Positions 41,770 to 53,624 of a DNA stretch of 64,000 nucleotides are shown here, in pieces (the first letter of the stretch is position 1; each line of letters starts with the position of its first letter). The notes under the pieces are model-generated. The model saw only the letters and a program-made list of their open reading frames with translations. It did not search any database and was not told where the DNA came from. The position numbers were made by a program, and so were the translations under genes. Source of the stretch: Acheta domesticus (lineage: Eukaryota; Arthropoda; Insecta; Orthoptera; Gryllidae); assembly GCA_031308135.1 (NCBI GenBank), contig JAHLJT010003656.1, positions 72,744,984 to 72,808,983 of the forward strand. Reading direction: 5' to 3'.

Positions 41770-43400
41770 GAGTGCGCGTGACGACAGACCCTCCAACGCC
41801 GCCGCCGTTGCAGTGCCACCCCGCCCCTTCCTCTCCGCCACAGCCACGACTCTGCCTTCGGCTCCGTTCCCGCCTCCGCCAGGCCATTACCACAGCCGTC
41901 CCCGGCACCAACTCCGTTCCCGCTCCTGCCTCCACCCCTGCCGCAGCTTTCGCCCTCGTCTTCCCTTGGTCACCGTTTTCCTTCGCCTTTGCACTCGACT
42001 CTGCAACTGCTTCCACTTCCACCTGCTCCTTTGCCTCCACCTCCGCCACCACTTCCACCTCCGCCTCCGCGTCCACCTCCGCCTCTACCTCCGCCACCAC
42101 CTCCGCCACTGCCTCCACCACCGCCTCCGCCTTCGCCACCGCCTCCGCCTCCACCTCCGCCTCCACCTCCACCTCCGCCTCCACCCACCTCCACCTACAC
42201 CCCAGCTCCGTCACCACCTCAGCCTCCACCTACGCCTCCACCTCCACCTACGCCTCCAAGTCCACCTCCACCTCCACCTACGCCTCCACCCACCTCCACT
42301 TCCGCCTCCACCTCCACCTACGCCTCCATCTCCACCTGCACCTCCACCTCCACCTTCTTCTTCTCCTTCGCCTCCATCTGTGCCTCCGCTTTCGCTTTCG
42401 TCTCCACGTCAAGCCTTACCCATACCCCAATCCCTGTCCCCTTCCCTGTCCCCACATCCACCTTCCCTCGCCAAAACCCCGCCTCCGTCTTGCCTCCACC
42501 TAATCCACCGCCTTCACCTTCGTCTTCGCTACGGCCTTCGTCTCTGCAATCTCTTTCACATCCGCCTTCGTTTCCGTCTGCGCCTTCGCTTTTCCTTTTT
42601 CACTCCACCTCATACTCGCTCCCTCCACTCTTTCCCCGGCTCCATCTCTGCCTCTCCCGCCACCCACCTCTGCCACCGCCTTGGCTCCGCCTCCTAGGTC
42701 ACCACCACCGCTCAAGTCTTCGCCTCCGCCTTCGAAGCCGCCTGTGCAATCGACTCCACCTCCGACTTCCTCTCTGTCTGCGTCTTCGATTTCACCTCCG
42801 CTCCTGCCTGCACCCCAGTTCTCATCCCATCTCCCGCCCCCTCCCCCGAAGGCCCTGCTTCCTCCTCGTTCCCTCTCAGCACCCACCCCCTCGCCACCGC
42901 TCCCACCTTCTCTCCAGATCTCATCTCCGTCCCCGCACCTATCAACGTCGCGTACCCACCCCTGCCTCCATCCCGCCCCCTCGCCCCGTTCCGTGGCCTG
43001 CATCAGCCACAGTCTCCGTCTCCGCCCGCAAACCTGCCTCCCTAATCTCCTCTTCCACCCATCTACCGCCCCCACCTCCGCCCAAGCCCCTGTCCCGCCC
43101 CTGCCTCCACCTCATCGTCCTCGCCACCCCTTCTCCTCCGCTCCCGTCACCGATCCTGCTCTGCATCAGCCACAATCTCCATTTCCATCCGCAAACCTGC
43201 CACTTCGATCTCCTCTACCACCGCCTCCACCGCCATTTCTCCTCCGCCATCGCCCTCTCCTCCACTCCACTGCCGTCGCCCCCACCCACCCTCCCCGTCA
43301 GGGCTTCGCTTGCTCTCGACTCCCCGCGACCTTCCTCTCCTTGTTACCGCCGTCCCATACATCATTGTTCCCCTCGTCCAATAGCATAGTCCTGACTTTG
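41770..43400. repeat. CCWCCKCC-type low-complexity block
   Basis: About 1.6 kb in which the plus strand is built from CCTCCACCTCCGCCT-like triplet repeats, densest at 42,020-42,370, grading into a less regular pyrimidine-rich sequence. All six frames are long (Pro/Ser/His/Arg on plus; Gly/Ala/Glu/Val on minus) and mutually overlapping, so no frame can be preferred. No gene called. Confidence 0.75.
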
Positions 43401-45662
43401 GTGGCCTCGCCCTGCTCTTGAGTCCGCTCGCCTCTCGTTTCTATCTCTCGCTGCCTTCTCCGCGCGCCCTCCTGCGGTTACATTTCAGTTCGAAGGGGGA
43501 ACGTTCCCATTATGATGGACTCGAGTTGTCTCAAGTGCTCATAAAAAATGGTGTTAGTTTTCGTACAGCATATTTCGTTTATCGTGATCAACATACATGG
43601 AAGTAATATGCAACATTTTGGTCCATGACGAAAGATCTTTTTGTGCATTATGATCTTTTACTGTTTTCCAATTAAAATCTCCATTTTTATCTTAATTAGA
43701 AACTTCAAAATAGTCATGTTATTTTGAGGTCTTATTTGAAAGGAATATAAAATGGCGATGAGCGTATTTGTTGAAAACCATTTGTGAGATGAAGAAAAGA
43801 AGTTAACCTGTTAAAGAAGTAGAGGCAACAAGCCACAACATCTACAATATAAATCATATTGAGAATCACGACGTCTTCTTTTTATTTGGTTTCATGATTT
43901 TTAATGACGTCACGCCATCTTCCGCAGAATCACAGTACTAAAAAGAGAAAACGGTGCGAAATAAAAACAGAATTTATATTATTATACACTTTATTATTAT
44001 TGTTATTATTTAAGAGACGAATTCGGACATGTCAGGTTCAGTGCAGAGCATAGTGTGGGACAACACGGGTAACAATGTCACTCACAAAATTTTCACTCAT
44101 TCCAATTGCCGTCGCTATGTTTTTGTTCCATTCATGGAATGAATCTTATGAATAGATACACTGCAATACAAATTCCTCGTAATAAGACCAATGCCATTTC
44201 CAAATATCAAATATTTAAATACTCTTTACAACTTCTTTTTGTTATAGATCAACTAAGTAAGAAACTTCACAAATTAAATTATGAGCTTCGAAATGCACAA
44301 TAAACATATCACATACAATTTTATTGAATTGTTTCCGTAACTTTGAACTAGTCCTGGATTTTCTTTCTTTATTTCGAAAAGAAATGACATGAAGAAGCAT
44401 CAGACACAATGTCATATTTTAATTCAATTAGTATTAATTCCCTTAATATTTATCTGTTAGATAGGATTCCTGCATACCAATAACTATATATTTTCATAAA
44501 AACTTGTTCTGAATAATTTGTTCGCAAATATCTATTTTTTATAATCAAGCCAAAATTATTCGCAGGTCTCACGAAACTCGTCTTCGCTCTAACGTTCTGG
44601 TTCAATAAGGTTTAGTAAACGTTAAATGAAAGTTTAATTTTTAAAAGTGTAATAAATAAAAATAATAAGTTCCCCTCTTCCTTCAAACACTCGTCCACCA
44701 GTAGACAGTTCCATTATATTAGTCTTTCGAGATGTTGGTTGAGACCCTGTGCATAGATTAAATCTCATCCATTATATTATTGTTTTCCTTTTTATTTTAT
44801 TTTATTGCACCATAATGATTTTAAAAGTATTTGATTTTGTTTTGGTCCACCTTCATTTGTCTCAGATAAGATTTGTGCTTCTTTCTTATGGATTTTGAAA
44901 GTTTTTCATGCCATTCTAATTTTCTGTTGCATCACACTTTTATAATTTTTCGCTTGACGGCTCTATTCATTGTTGTGTTATATTTGAGAAGGAAACATTT
45001 GTAATGTAGTGCACCTGAAGATTGAAATTCTTTCTCGAACAAATCAGTCCATCAACGAGCATGCAGTAGTAATTGGGTACACATTCGGTTTTGTTTTTCT
45101 GACGTCATATTGACAAATGACGATTACAATGCGTCTTTTCACTTTAGACGCAAGAAAGTTATAAAATGTTTCAAATCCTCGTTTGATTCAGCAACGAACT
45201 AGTAAACGATAAAGTTTTGTAAGTACCACGGGCGTTACTAAAGATTTTTGTCCTTCAGGCGACTTCCAACCCTTCGGACCAGAGGTTCTCGGGTTTGGAA
45301 GTCACCCTCGGGGCAAAAACATCCAGTTAATGCCCTAGATACATAAATAACTTTGATATTGTATGTAAAGTGAGTTTGTAGCAGTTTTTCATTTATTGGC
45401 ATTAAGGTTAACGATCTAAAAAAGGGTGGAATACCTTCCTTGGTTTTTCAGCGAATACTGAGATTTATATTTTTTGCACGTAATCAATCTGCAATTGGTA
45501 CTATTGGTTGTATTCGTACGTCAATTTTCTTTTTAGGCTATTAGAAAAGTCTTTGATCTCATAAAATTGTCTTTGATCTTATAGAAACTTTTAAGAACGT
45601 CTGGTAAGACTTATCTTGATATGCCCTGCAAATACAGATCATTGTGGTAATGGCAATGTTTA
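43401..45662. other. Unannotated AT-rich sequence upstream of the GT92 gene
   Basis: A TTATTATT microsatellite lies near 43,976-44,010. No exon, promoter motif or element end can be supported. The GT92 promoter should lie toward the right end. Confidence 0.45.
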
Positions 45663-45722
45663 ATGGTGTCTCAGGATTATGTGTACTGCAGCGAACTTCT
45701 AGAATTTATTCCTCTTGTTACT

Positions 45723-47194
45723 ATGCGAGTTTCCTCTGGCGGTGTTTTCGTAGTGACCATTGGACTACTTGTCTACATTTATTTGTGTTACCTAGACTTA
45801 AAGTACTTTACCAAATCACGGAAAAATGAGCCACGAGATGACGGGCCGACAGACCTTTCTTTACAGAATCTCGTACAAGACCAAATTCAATATCCAAATT
45901 TACCGATTGATCTTTGGATGAAACATTCTGAATGGAGTATTGCCAGTAATGCTAGTAATACTGAATATCCCAGAATTTTCAACTTAGAATTTAGCAACAA
46001 TTATTGGCAGGTGTTTCAATCAACACACGAAACCTTTCAGCTTCTTAATGCATATTATGATGATCGAACTAAGAATCTTGAAGGACCAGCGATTCGAATA
46101 TTGGGAATGATAAACACAAACAAACCGATCACCAAAACGTTTTGTCTGTTGTGGTTTGAAGAATCAGACAAGCCTATTTTGACTACAAGAATTCATTATC
46201 ATTGGATATGGCTTTCCATTTGGGAGGTGCGTTATAACAGATTTTATCAACCATATTTACTAACTTGCAGCATTCCTCCAAAGGTCCGTCAAAAAATACC
46301 ATTGGCTGTTTCAGTGGTTGAAATCAAACCGCCGTGTCCAATGTTTTGAGACTGATATTCATCAAACCTTCGAAGAAAAAGCAATTTGCAGTTTGTGTGA
46401 AGGGTCTCGATTTTTTGGACTTGGACATATCAGTTCGTTTAGTAGAATGGATTGAATTATTGAAAATCCTTGGGGCTGACAATGTGTATTTCTATAAATT
46501 GAACGTACATCCAAACATATCAAAAGTGTTGGAACATTATCAGACTCTTGGATATGTACACGTTGTTCCACATACTCTTCCTGGCGAATACGTAAACATA
46601 CCTTTTTTGCAACATAAATTTCTCTATGCAATAACCTCAATAAAACGATTTAATGAAGTGCTGGTGTATAATGACTGTTTGTACAGAAATCTTTATTCCT
46701 ATAAATATATTGTTCTCCTTGACATTGATGAGATGATAGTACCTCGTAAAACGTACACATGGTCAGAGCTACTACAAGGTTTCGGAGAAAATTCATTTTC
46801 GATTTGTCCTAGAGTGGGTTTTTTCTTGGATAATATGGGTAAAAAATACGGACACATTAAAGGCATTCCTGTGTACTTGCATATGCTTCAGCACGTGTAT
46901 CGAAACAAAGAAATTGCAGATCCTTTACTTTATACAAAATGTTTTCACAATCCTAATTTGGTAATATCTCTGCATAATCACATCCCCATATCTTACCACA
47001 ACGGAAGTTTTCTGACAGAACTGCACTTGTCGGATGCTCTATTACACCATTTTCGGCGTAAGTGTATGGAATCTGGAAGAGAATGTAGAAAAAAATACAT
47101 AAAAAATATTGTTCTTGACAAATATATCTGGAAATTTAAGGATGAACTTATCGAAAAAAGTATTAATACACTAAAGGAACTGAACTTTTTGTAA
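45723..47194 (+). pseudogene. Glycosyltransferase family 92-like gene with one frameshift
   Basis: Two overlapping frames give one protein of about 490-510 residues, normal for insect GT92 (DUF23) proteins. Frame 1 (ATG at 45,663; I prefer 45,723 because it puts the charge pattern of a type II anchor before the membrane segment GGVFVVTIGLLVYIYLCYL) ends at TGA 46,349. Frame 2 picks up at about 46,334 and runs to TAA 47,194. Frame 2 holds the core: FAVCVKGLDFLDLDISVRLVEWIELLKILGA-type motif (given here in part), YNDCLYRNLY, and the DxD-like LLDIDEMIVP. The family is thought to be Golgi galactosyltransferases. The junction needs -1 (one lost base or two gained) around 46,325-46,340. It is therefore either a recent pseudogene or an assembly error. 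No introns are seen, which fits a retrocopy or an intronless family member. Poly(A) signals follow. Confidence 0.75.
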
Positions 47195-47227
47195 GACAAA
47201 GAAGTAAGAAGAACAGTTTGGGAGTAT

Positions 47228-47233
47228 AATAAA
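47228..47233 (+). terminator. Poly(A) signal AATAAA after the GT92 gene
   Basis: AATAAA lies 34 bases after the stop codon. A second one is at 47,414-47,419. Confidence 0.5.
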
Positions 47234-48212
47234 TATTGTACAAACACATGCAAGGAGTTGTAGTGAAGACATTAATGGACAAATAATTGTGATGTATCTT
47301 GTTTGGTCCAAACTGGTTCTTTTAATTCTAGGTTTGTCAAGTTCTTTGAAAAAATGTATTAATGTATTAATAATTATGTTGTTGTTCTAACAAGTGGTGA
47401 ATGTTATACTGTTAATAAAAATCATTTGTACATACAATATATTATCGGGTTAATAATATTTCTTAGTACAGCTTGAAAAAATCATGATTTAAAAACATAT
47501 TTTTTATTTATTTAAGCTTTTTTACTTAAATTAGATTTATTTGATTTAAATAAGATTTTCTTAAATTGCATTAGATGTTTTTACTTTACACCAAAATAGT
47601 GAAGTGTTTTATCCTTAATTACTTTTTTGCTATTTTACTTTTTTGCACTTAAATTAATACATCATTATTCATTATCCCATTGCACCTTCTCAATACCAGT
47701 TGTCTGAACATTCCCAAAGATTTCATTCAGAGTACTGGCGAAATGGGCTTCGTGTTCAGCACCTCAAACGCCTTTTGAATGCTCTTTCATTTGTAGAATC
47801 CTTCCTTTATCGAGGTATCTAAAATGAATCACGCTGGAGTTCACGACCTCCTTCAGTATTGATTGTCTGCATTGAGGAAACATTCCACCACTTCTTGATG
47901 CTTTCCCATTTCTTTGCTACCTGCTGTTCTCAAAGTCGCGGAACTACTTCACTATCCGGTCTTTGGCAAATAATTGTTTTCCCTGGAATATTCTTTAAGA
48001 TCTTTTGATTCCGTCCCTATTCCGTAGATCTGAAATATCTACAACGCAGATCGTGCATAACGGTTCATTTTTTTGTTCAAATAGTAAACACAAAACAAGT
48101 CTGCTCTCATAGATTTCTCTACGGCGCTGCACTAAAAATTGATTAGTGTATGTATTGTCGTTTTATATCTCTATTGTGAGATGGTTTCTACTCCTCCATT
48201 AATAAATTTAGT
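47234..48212. other. Unannotated AT-rich sequence
   Basis: Downstream flank of the GT92 gene. No further gene or element boundary until the hAT-like end at 48,213. Confidence 0.45.
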
Positions 48213-48337
48213 CTAGGGGCTTTCGAACTTTTTCCGTCCACGGCTCCCTTGACCCAAATGAAACTTCCCGCGGCTCCCCTGGTAACAATAAGTTTCAAAT
48301 ATCAGGGTTAAGGTCTACTAAAGATTCAACACAAATG

Positions 48338-48349
48338 AGTGATATAATA
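48338..48349. repeat. Left copy of 12-bp target duplication
   Basis: AGTGATATAATA, identical to 48,473-48,484 on the far side of the hammerhead-like insertion. Confidence 0.8.
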
Positions 48350-48472
48350 TGTTCTTGGCTCTGAAGAAGGCCACAGCAAGATGGCCGAAACGTCAGCAAA
48401 ACCGACTGAGACGCGGCTCATCCCGGACAGCCAAGAACATAATGACTCCGGCCGCGGAAGCCTACGAATCTA
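48350..48472 (+). mobile_element. 123-bp hammerhead-ribozyme-like insertion
   Basis: The unit is bracketed by exact 12-bp direct repeats. It starts TGTTCTTGGCT, then CTGAAGA (48,361-48,367), a GGCC...GGCC stem with a 10-nt loop, then GAAA CGTC. AGCCAAGAACA (48,429-48,439) pairs perfectly with the start. This is the order of a type I hammerhead: stem I, CUGANGA core, stem II, GAAA, then the returning strand of stem I. Deviations: one extra A between core and stem II, and GAC instead of GUC before the expected cleavage point, with only a weak stem III. Such motifs are known in Penelope-like retroelements. This may be a minimal non-autonomous derivative. Confidence 0.6.
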
Positions 48473-48484
48473 AGTGATATAATA
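48473..48484. repeat. Right copy of 12-bp target duplication
   Basis: AGTGATATAATA, exact copy of 48,338-48,349. Confidence 0.8.
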
Positions 48485-48909
48485 GGCTATTTTATTTCTC
48501 CATTCTAATTAGGTATTAAAATAACACATAACACTTTTTGTGGCGCCGCCGCGCTCTTACGTGAGCACGGGAGCTCTCGATCTGCATGGGAAGGAAGATG
48601 AAATATCCCCGGTCGCGATGCGCGCTAGGGAAGAGTGTCGATGCTAAAGGAGCCACGAAAGGTTATTTGTACAGAGCTTACTAGGTTTAATTAACCCACA
48701 ATTAATTCGAAAAATAAATCATATATATATATATTGCAAATAACATATAGTATGATAGTACAAAATTGTTTTGTAGACATAAATGACACAAGGATTAAAG
48801 TAAATCAAATCTAAAGATCGTTTTAATAAATCACCACGACGAAGAGTAAAATAAACTATTATAACAAATGTAAACTAATCATATTAATGTTTTGCACTTT
48901 TTGCGAAAT

Positions 48910-49612
48910 TTCCATACGCTCGTTTTTCCAATGAACGTCTTATTTGTAATATTATTTGTTGTTCTACAACTCTATTAGCAGATATTATCAGGTAATTGTT
49001 ACGGATTTTATTTAAAAAATACAATAATTAATTTTTTAAACACTGAAAAACGTGAAAGTAGAAGTAGCCTTAATTTGTATCCTGTTAGAACATAAAATTG
49101 TAATGTAAATAGAATTAAAGCAATTTAAATGCCAATTAGCACATTAACAATTTAAACAAATTCATTAATGTTTACTAATAATATCAATCAAATAATTAAG
49201 AATAATATAAAATTTCCAGACATAATTATAGACTCATTGAACAAAGTTACGTTTGGCGTCGTGTTTTGACACGCCAATTCACCGAGCATCTGCTTTGAAA
49301 TGTAATTTATTGCGCTACAACTTTATTAGCAGATATTAGCAGCTAATTGTTATGAATATCAATAAAGAACATAATACTTAAAATATGAAAGACGGTGGTA
49401 GTGGGTGGAAGTTCTAACTTTTACCCTGTAAAATAAAAAAATTTATATAAAAAATAAACGAAAAATCGCAATTTTTTAATATAAATTTCTCATGACCAAA
49501 GCAAACACATGAAATGACAATTACTCGCAATGCAGATTACACCTACAAGAATAACATAGACTTTCCCAAATGTCATTACATGATCACTAAACAAAGTCAC
49601 GCGTCGTAGAAT
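48910..49612 (+). repeat. Diverged tandem duplication, period about 350 bp
   Basis: CTACAACTCTATTAGCAGATATTA at 48,964 corresponds to CTACAACTTTATTAGCAGATATTA at 49,315. GACTCATTGAACAAAGTTACG at 49,230 corresponds to GATCACTAAACAAAGTCACG at about 49,579. The two units are diverged and AT-rich and lie inside the hAT-like element. Confidence 0.65.
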
Positions 49613-50175
49613 GCGCGCTTGCAGATAACCTTCGAGATCAGACCCAAGAGAAGTAAATTTTGCCTAAATTTGAAACGATGTACAAACGCAGAGAGTAAAC
49701 TTACATTTTCGAAATTAACGGCATTTAATGCAGAATTTTGTCCTCTTTTAAATGGTATATGACACAAGCACGTATGTAGAAATTAATGTTTTGGACTTTT
49801 TGCTTTTCGGGCTTTTTCCCCAACGTGCGCCGCCCCTGGGAGCCGCGACGCACAGTTTGAAAACAGCTGTTCTAGTCCGTTTACTTTTTCGTAATATTGT
49901 CCTCAATCAAATATACCACCAATATCACTTTGCCTTTCTTACATCCAAATTCTCCTCCGAACAACGACACGACCAATTATTTACGTTCTCGTTCCAGAAC
50001 GTTCGTTTTCTCTCTCTAGTTATTGATTCCGTCCGTCTTCTGAAGCCGATCGTCTCCATAATATCACAACGTTACCCATGTGTGATCTTATTCCAGTATA
50101 ACGTGGATACTAATTACTCTGATACCAAATATGAGCGAAATATGACTTCTAATTTCTACTCGTTACAGTAGCTTT

Positions 50176-50345
50176 CTGCCTCCCTCGGTGGCTCGTTGGT
50201 TAGCGTGCTCGTTGTCCATGGCACAACCCCAGATTCGATTCCCAGCCGAGGGAAATTATACCTGTGCGCTTTCCTTACAAAAATCACAGTATCGGTTTCT
50301 GTGCGATGATGAGAAAGCCGATCCAAAGATTATGAAGACCAGTAT
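50176..50345 (+). mobile_element. SINE-C, tRNA-derived, partial
   Basis: CCCTCGGTGGCTCGTTGGTTAGCGTG is a good A-box head, and GATTCGATTCCCAGCCGAGGG holds the B-box. CCCTCGG and CCGAGGG would pair as an acceptor stem, so the head is a recognisable tRNA relic. A body follows (TGTGCGCTTTCCTTACAAAAATCAC...GATTATGAAGACC). The anticodon and T arms do not fold well, which argues for a SINE rather than a tRNA gene. Confidence 0.65.
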
Positions 50346-50387
50346 ATAGTGTGGAGGGATGTCTTGGTGTTATTCACACGAACCTAC

Positions 50388-50485
50388 ATGGCCGAGGGGC
50401 TGGGACACCGCTGGTCGGCCAAGGCCCGTAGCGGGCTGTCGAGCCAAAGAGCAGGAACAGGAACTGGAACAGTAACAGTAACTTT
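50388..50485 (+). repeat. SINE-like 3' fragment with AGGAAC/AGTAAC tail
   Basis: ATGGCCGAGGGGCTGGG looks A-box-like and is followed by GTCGGCCAAGGCCCGTAGCGGGCTGTCGAGCC. The fragment closes with a short-period tail (AGGAACAGGAACTGGAACAGTAACAGTAAC region). GCCCG-TAG-CGGGC is a small hairpin. It resembles SINE 3' ends, but the family is unknown to me. Confidence 0.35.
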
Positions 50486-50973
50486 CGGCGCCTTCCCCGC
50501 CGCTGCTAATGTATTACGCCAGGTTCAGCCACCGCGGTACCCTCTCACCCACCCCATCCGTTGCACCGTGCGTGGCTTATGAGCTCATATGGGGCATTGT
50601 ACTTACAGTTGGACTAGCGAAGCTCGTCAACCCATCGTGCTTAGGGTAGTATTAGAGGACGGAAGCCAGGCTACACCTAGAAGGCATTGGCGCTGCCGCT
50701 CTTAAGCCTTTACGTCACGCACCTGGCCTAATCACACAACTTACCAGGCAAGAGGATGTACTAAGGAGAGGATTTTAGGTTCAAGGATGATACATGCCAC
50801 AACACGTAACACCCATGCCTGACGAGGGATTCGCACCAACAGCCGCATGTATCGGTACTTGGATGTGAAGCCTCAAAGCCCCGCCCCAATGGAAGTAAAC
50901 GGATTGAAAGATGATACCTGGCGGTTCGGAGATTCCAAATCACTACAACATAAGCATTCATGCCCGACAGGCT

Positions 50974-51450
50974 GAGGTGGCTCAACGCATCAGTGATGTC
51001 ACTGCAGTGCCTCTGTCCGGGAGGTCCTAGGGTTCGAATCCCAACACTATCTATTTAGGTTCGAATCCCGACACTAGGTCGAAGTCGGCCGCTGCCTGGA
51101 GGAGAGTTCTAGGGGAAGAGAATTCTAACTCTGAGCGGTAGTTTCCCGAGGTTTCTTCGACTTACTCCAGGCGAATGCTGGCTCTAACAAACAGGCCACG
51201 GACCGTATGCGATCTATCCATCCACTCCTTTGTTCTGTTCTCACTCCTTACTTGCACACACCGTTGCACTATTCTAGCACACATGTCGCAGTCGGGAGCT
51301 TAGAGCATGTCCCGGCTGCGGTGGTACTGAGCTGGCAGGAGATATCTGAATGGGGAAATCCCCGCTAACCGACGCCAGAAGACACCATCCGGCAGGTGAA
51401 GAATACCGCCATCACCGTGCTTTAAAACAACATGCTCCACACTGACCAGT
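50974..51450 (+). mobile_element. SINE-A, near full-length copy with the best B-box
   Basis: The head GAGGTGGCTCAACGCATCAG and GCAGTGCCTCTGTCCGGGAGGTCCTAG lead into a perfect B-box GGTTCGAATCC (51,031). A second GGTTCGAATCCCGACACTAGG at about 51,057 shows a local duplication. The body follows the family (GGCCACGGACCGTATGCGATC, CTTAGAGCATGTCCCGGCTG, GGCAGGAGATATCTG). The 3' end is eroded and lacks the ATCA tail. Confidence 0.85.
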
Positions 51451-52640
51451 ACTATATACACAAAGCGGCGCGGAAACATAATCATTGAATCCATGTTCAA
51501 GGAGGGGTTCAAATCCACGGCTCTTCAATCCGATACCGCCAAGGCTAGTCCATCCCAACAGTTTCGGCTGGTTAGATCGGTACATTTAGATTAATGTACT
51601 CATGTGAATCCTTTATACATCCTTTATACATTTGACGGTGCGCGAGCAAAATTGTCTCTACAGGAAGTAGGCGGCGCTGGAGGCGGCGGGAGGGGGAGGC
51701 GAAGTGCTCGATGGGACGTAAAGAGCTGCGGCGGGGGTGTGGGGATTGAAGAGCTTTCTTCCACGCGAAATCAACGGCACTCTTTTCATTGGCTGTCTTA
51801 TTATCTATGGTTATGAAATATTTATTAACAAAATAATTTGATATTCTTTAAACTTTTTTTCATTTCAAAATGTGGTTTTTTGAAATGACACATAATATGT
51901 TTATTCACATAATAAGTTTTATTCTACACCGAAGATACAATTACTTTATAATGTAATTACGTTTCGGAAATAATAAATCATTATTTAAAAAATGATACTT
52001 CGAAAAAACTTTGAATGTAGTTTGTTATTGTAGCGTGTTGCGCACTTTATCAGTACGGCAAATATCTGTTGGTTCTCAATAATTATTGCAGAGAGAGTTG
52101 TGGAAAGGACATTCTTGTGTCTAAAATTAAATTAATTGTCATTAGGGCATAGAATAATTCATTCTGCTGCTGAACCGTCAGAATAGTTTAAACGTATTAT
52201 TACATAGTCTACAATTTTCCATACTTAAAATACTTTTGAATGTCCGATCATCAAACTTTGTATAATGGATGAAGAGTTTTAAATGTGGAAAACTCAAGTC
52301 TCCGTTGAGAAATGTACCCTTCCTTCCTTCCTTCCTTCCTTCAAAAAAATAAACACGTTAACACGTTAACATCCTCTATACAGGGCCACATTCACGTACA
52401 CGTTCACATTCTCCTTCTCAGTACTTCTCAGTCTCGCTCTCTCCTCAGAGGAACGGACCGGTTGCCCTTTCACATTACACGCGTATTGACACTCGTACGC
52501 TGAAGATCACAGACGGTGGTGAAGTTGTGATACAAGCACGCATCGGCGAATTGCATTTGCTCCGACACGTTTCCACGGCGACAGGCGCTCGGGTTGAGAG
52601 TGCACGCGTATCGCGCGCCTCGTGTGTACTTTCTCGTGTA
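51451..52640. other. Unannotated, mostly AT-rich sequence
   Basis: Contains a CTTCC tetranucleotide-type repeat (TTCC about six times) at 52,314-52,341. No gene recognised. Confidence 0.45.
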
Positions 52641-52644
52641 TTTA

Positions 52645-52758
52645 CCCAGGCGGCGGACGGCGCGGCGGCGGTGGCGATGGCGATGGCGGTGGCGGAGGCG
52701 GAGGAGGGGGCGGTGGCAGTGGCGGTGGCGGTGGCGGTGACGGCGGTGACGGCGATGA

Positions 52759-52810
<52 letters not shown>

Positions 52811-53620
52811 GGCGGCCGTGACGGCGGTGACGGCGGTGACGGCGGTGATGGCGGTGGTAGCGGCGGTGTGGCTGGTGGCGCCGGGTAGTGGTGGTGTTGG
52901 AAGCTGTGGTAGGGTAGTGGCAGCGGTGTGGGAGGCGATGGCAGTGTGGGTGGTGGCGGCGGTAGTAGCGGTGTAAGTGGTGGCGATGGGAGGGCGGCGG
53001 GATAGCGGTGTGAGCGGCGGCGATGTGGGTGGCGGCGGTGGTAGCGGCAGGATGCATGGCGGCGACATGTAGCGGTGGTGTGGAAAGCGGCGGTGGGAGT
53101 GCGGCTGCGCGGCGGTGGCGTGGTTGGCGGTGCGGTAGTTGTGTAGGTGGCGGCGGGGTGGGAGGCGGTGGCGGTGTGGGTGTTGGCGGTGGTAATAGCG
53201 GTCTGAGTGGCGGCAGTGTGGGATGGGTAGCAACTGCGGCTGGCGGATGGTTCTTGCGAAGGCTGCGGTGACACGAAAGCGTTATCGGGGGTGGCGCATG
53301 GGGCAGTGCAGGCGGTAGGTGATGAGGTGTTGGTAGGAGCGGTGGAGGTGATAGGGGATATTTAGGTGGTGGAGGTCGACGTGGCAGGGTCAGGATCAGT
53401 GGGGATGAGGTGGTATTGAATTTGGACGTTGGCTTTGGCGGTGAAAGTGGCAGTGGAGATGATAGGGAGAGGGTAAGGGAGGTGGAGATAGTTGGGGAGA
53501 TGGAAATGGTTAAAGCGGAAGTGATAAGGGTAGTGGGCGGTTGGATCAGTGGGGATGAGGAGGTTCTGGATTTGGGCGGTGGCGTCGGAAGTAGCAGTGG
53601 CTTTGGAGGTGGTGGATGAG
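52645..53620. repeat. G-rich block with GGCGGTGAC 9-bp array
   Basis: From about 52,731 to 52,851 the unit GGCGGTGAC repeats about 13 times, with GGCGATGAC and GGCGGTGGC variants. Around it the plus strand is irregular GGTGG/GGCGG-rich. The 9-bp period makes coding-like frames on both strands (Gly/Asp on plus, Val/Thr/Ala or His/Arg on minus). None has other support. Confidence 0.8.
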
Positions 53621-53624
53621 TGGA

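Larger units (their letters stand above)
48213..49869. mobile_element. hAT-like non-autonomous element, about 1.66 kb
   Basis: The left end (CTAGGGGCTTTCGAACTTTTTCCGTCCACGGCTCCC region) and right end (GGGAGCCGCGACGCACAGTTTGAAAACAGCTG) are imperfect inverted repeats, shaped like the hAT consensus CAG-GGTTCTCAAACTTTTT...GCGGCTCCC. Flanks TTTAGTC and TTCTAGTC may be a decayed 8-bp target duplication, but I cannot fix it. The interior has no transposase. It contains a nested 123-bp insertion and a tandem duplication of about 350 bp. Confidence 0.6.

Noticed and set aside
41706..43421. Proline-rich frames up to 466 codons
   Set aside because: All six frames are open in a CCNCCN repeat block. This is composition, not coding evidence.
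52475..53274. His/Arg, Val/Thr/Ala and Gly/Asp repeat frames
   Set aside because: Direct by-products of the GGCGGTGAC and GGCGG repeats on both strands.
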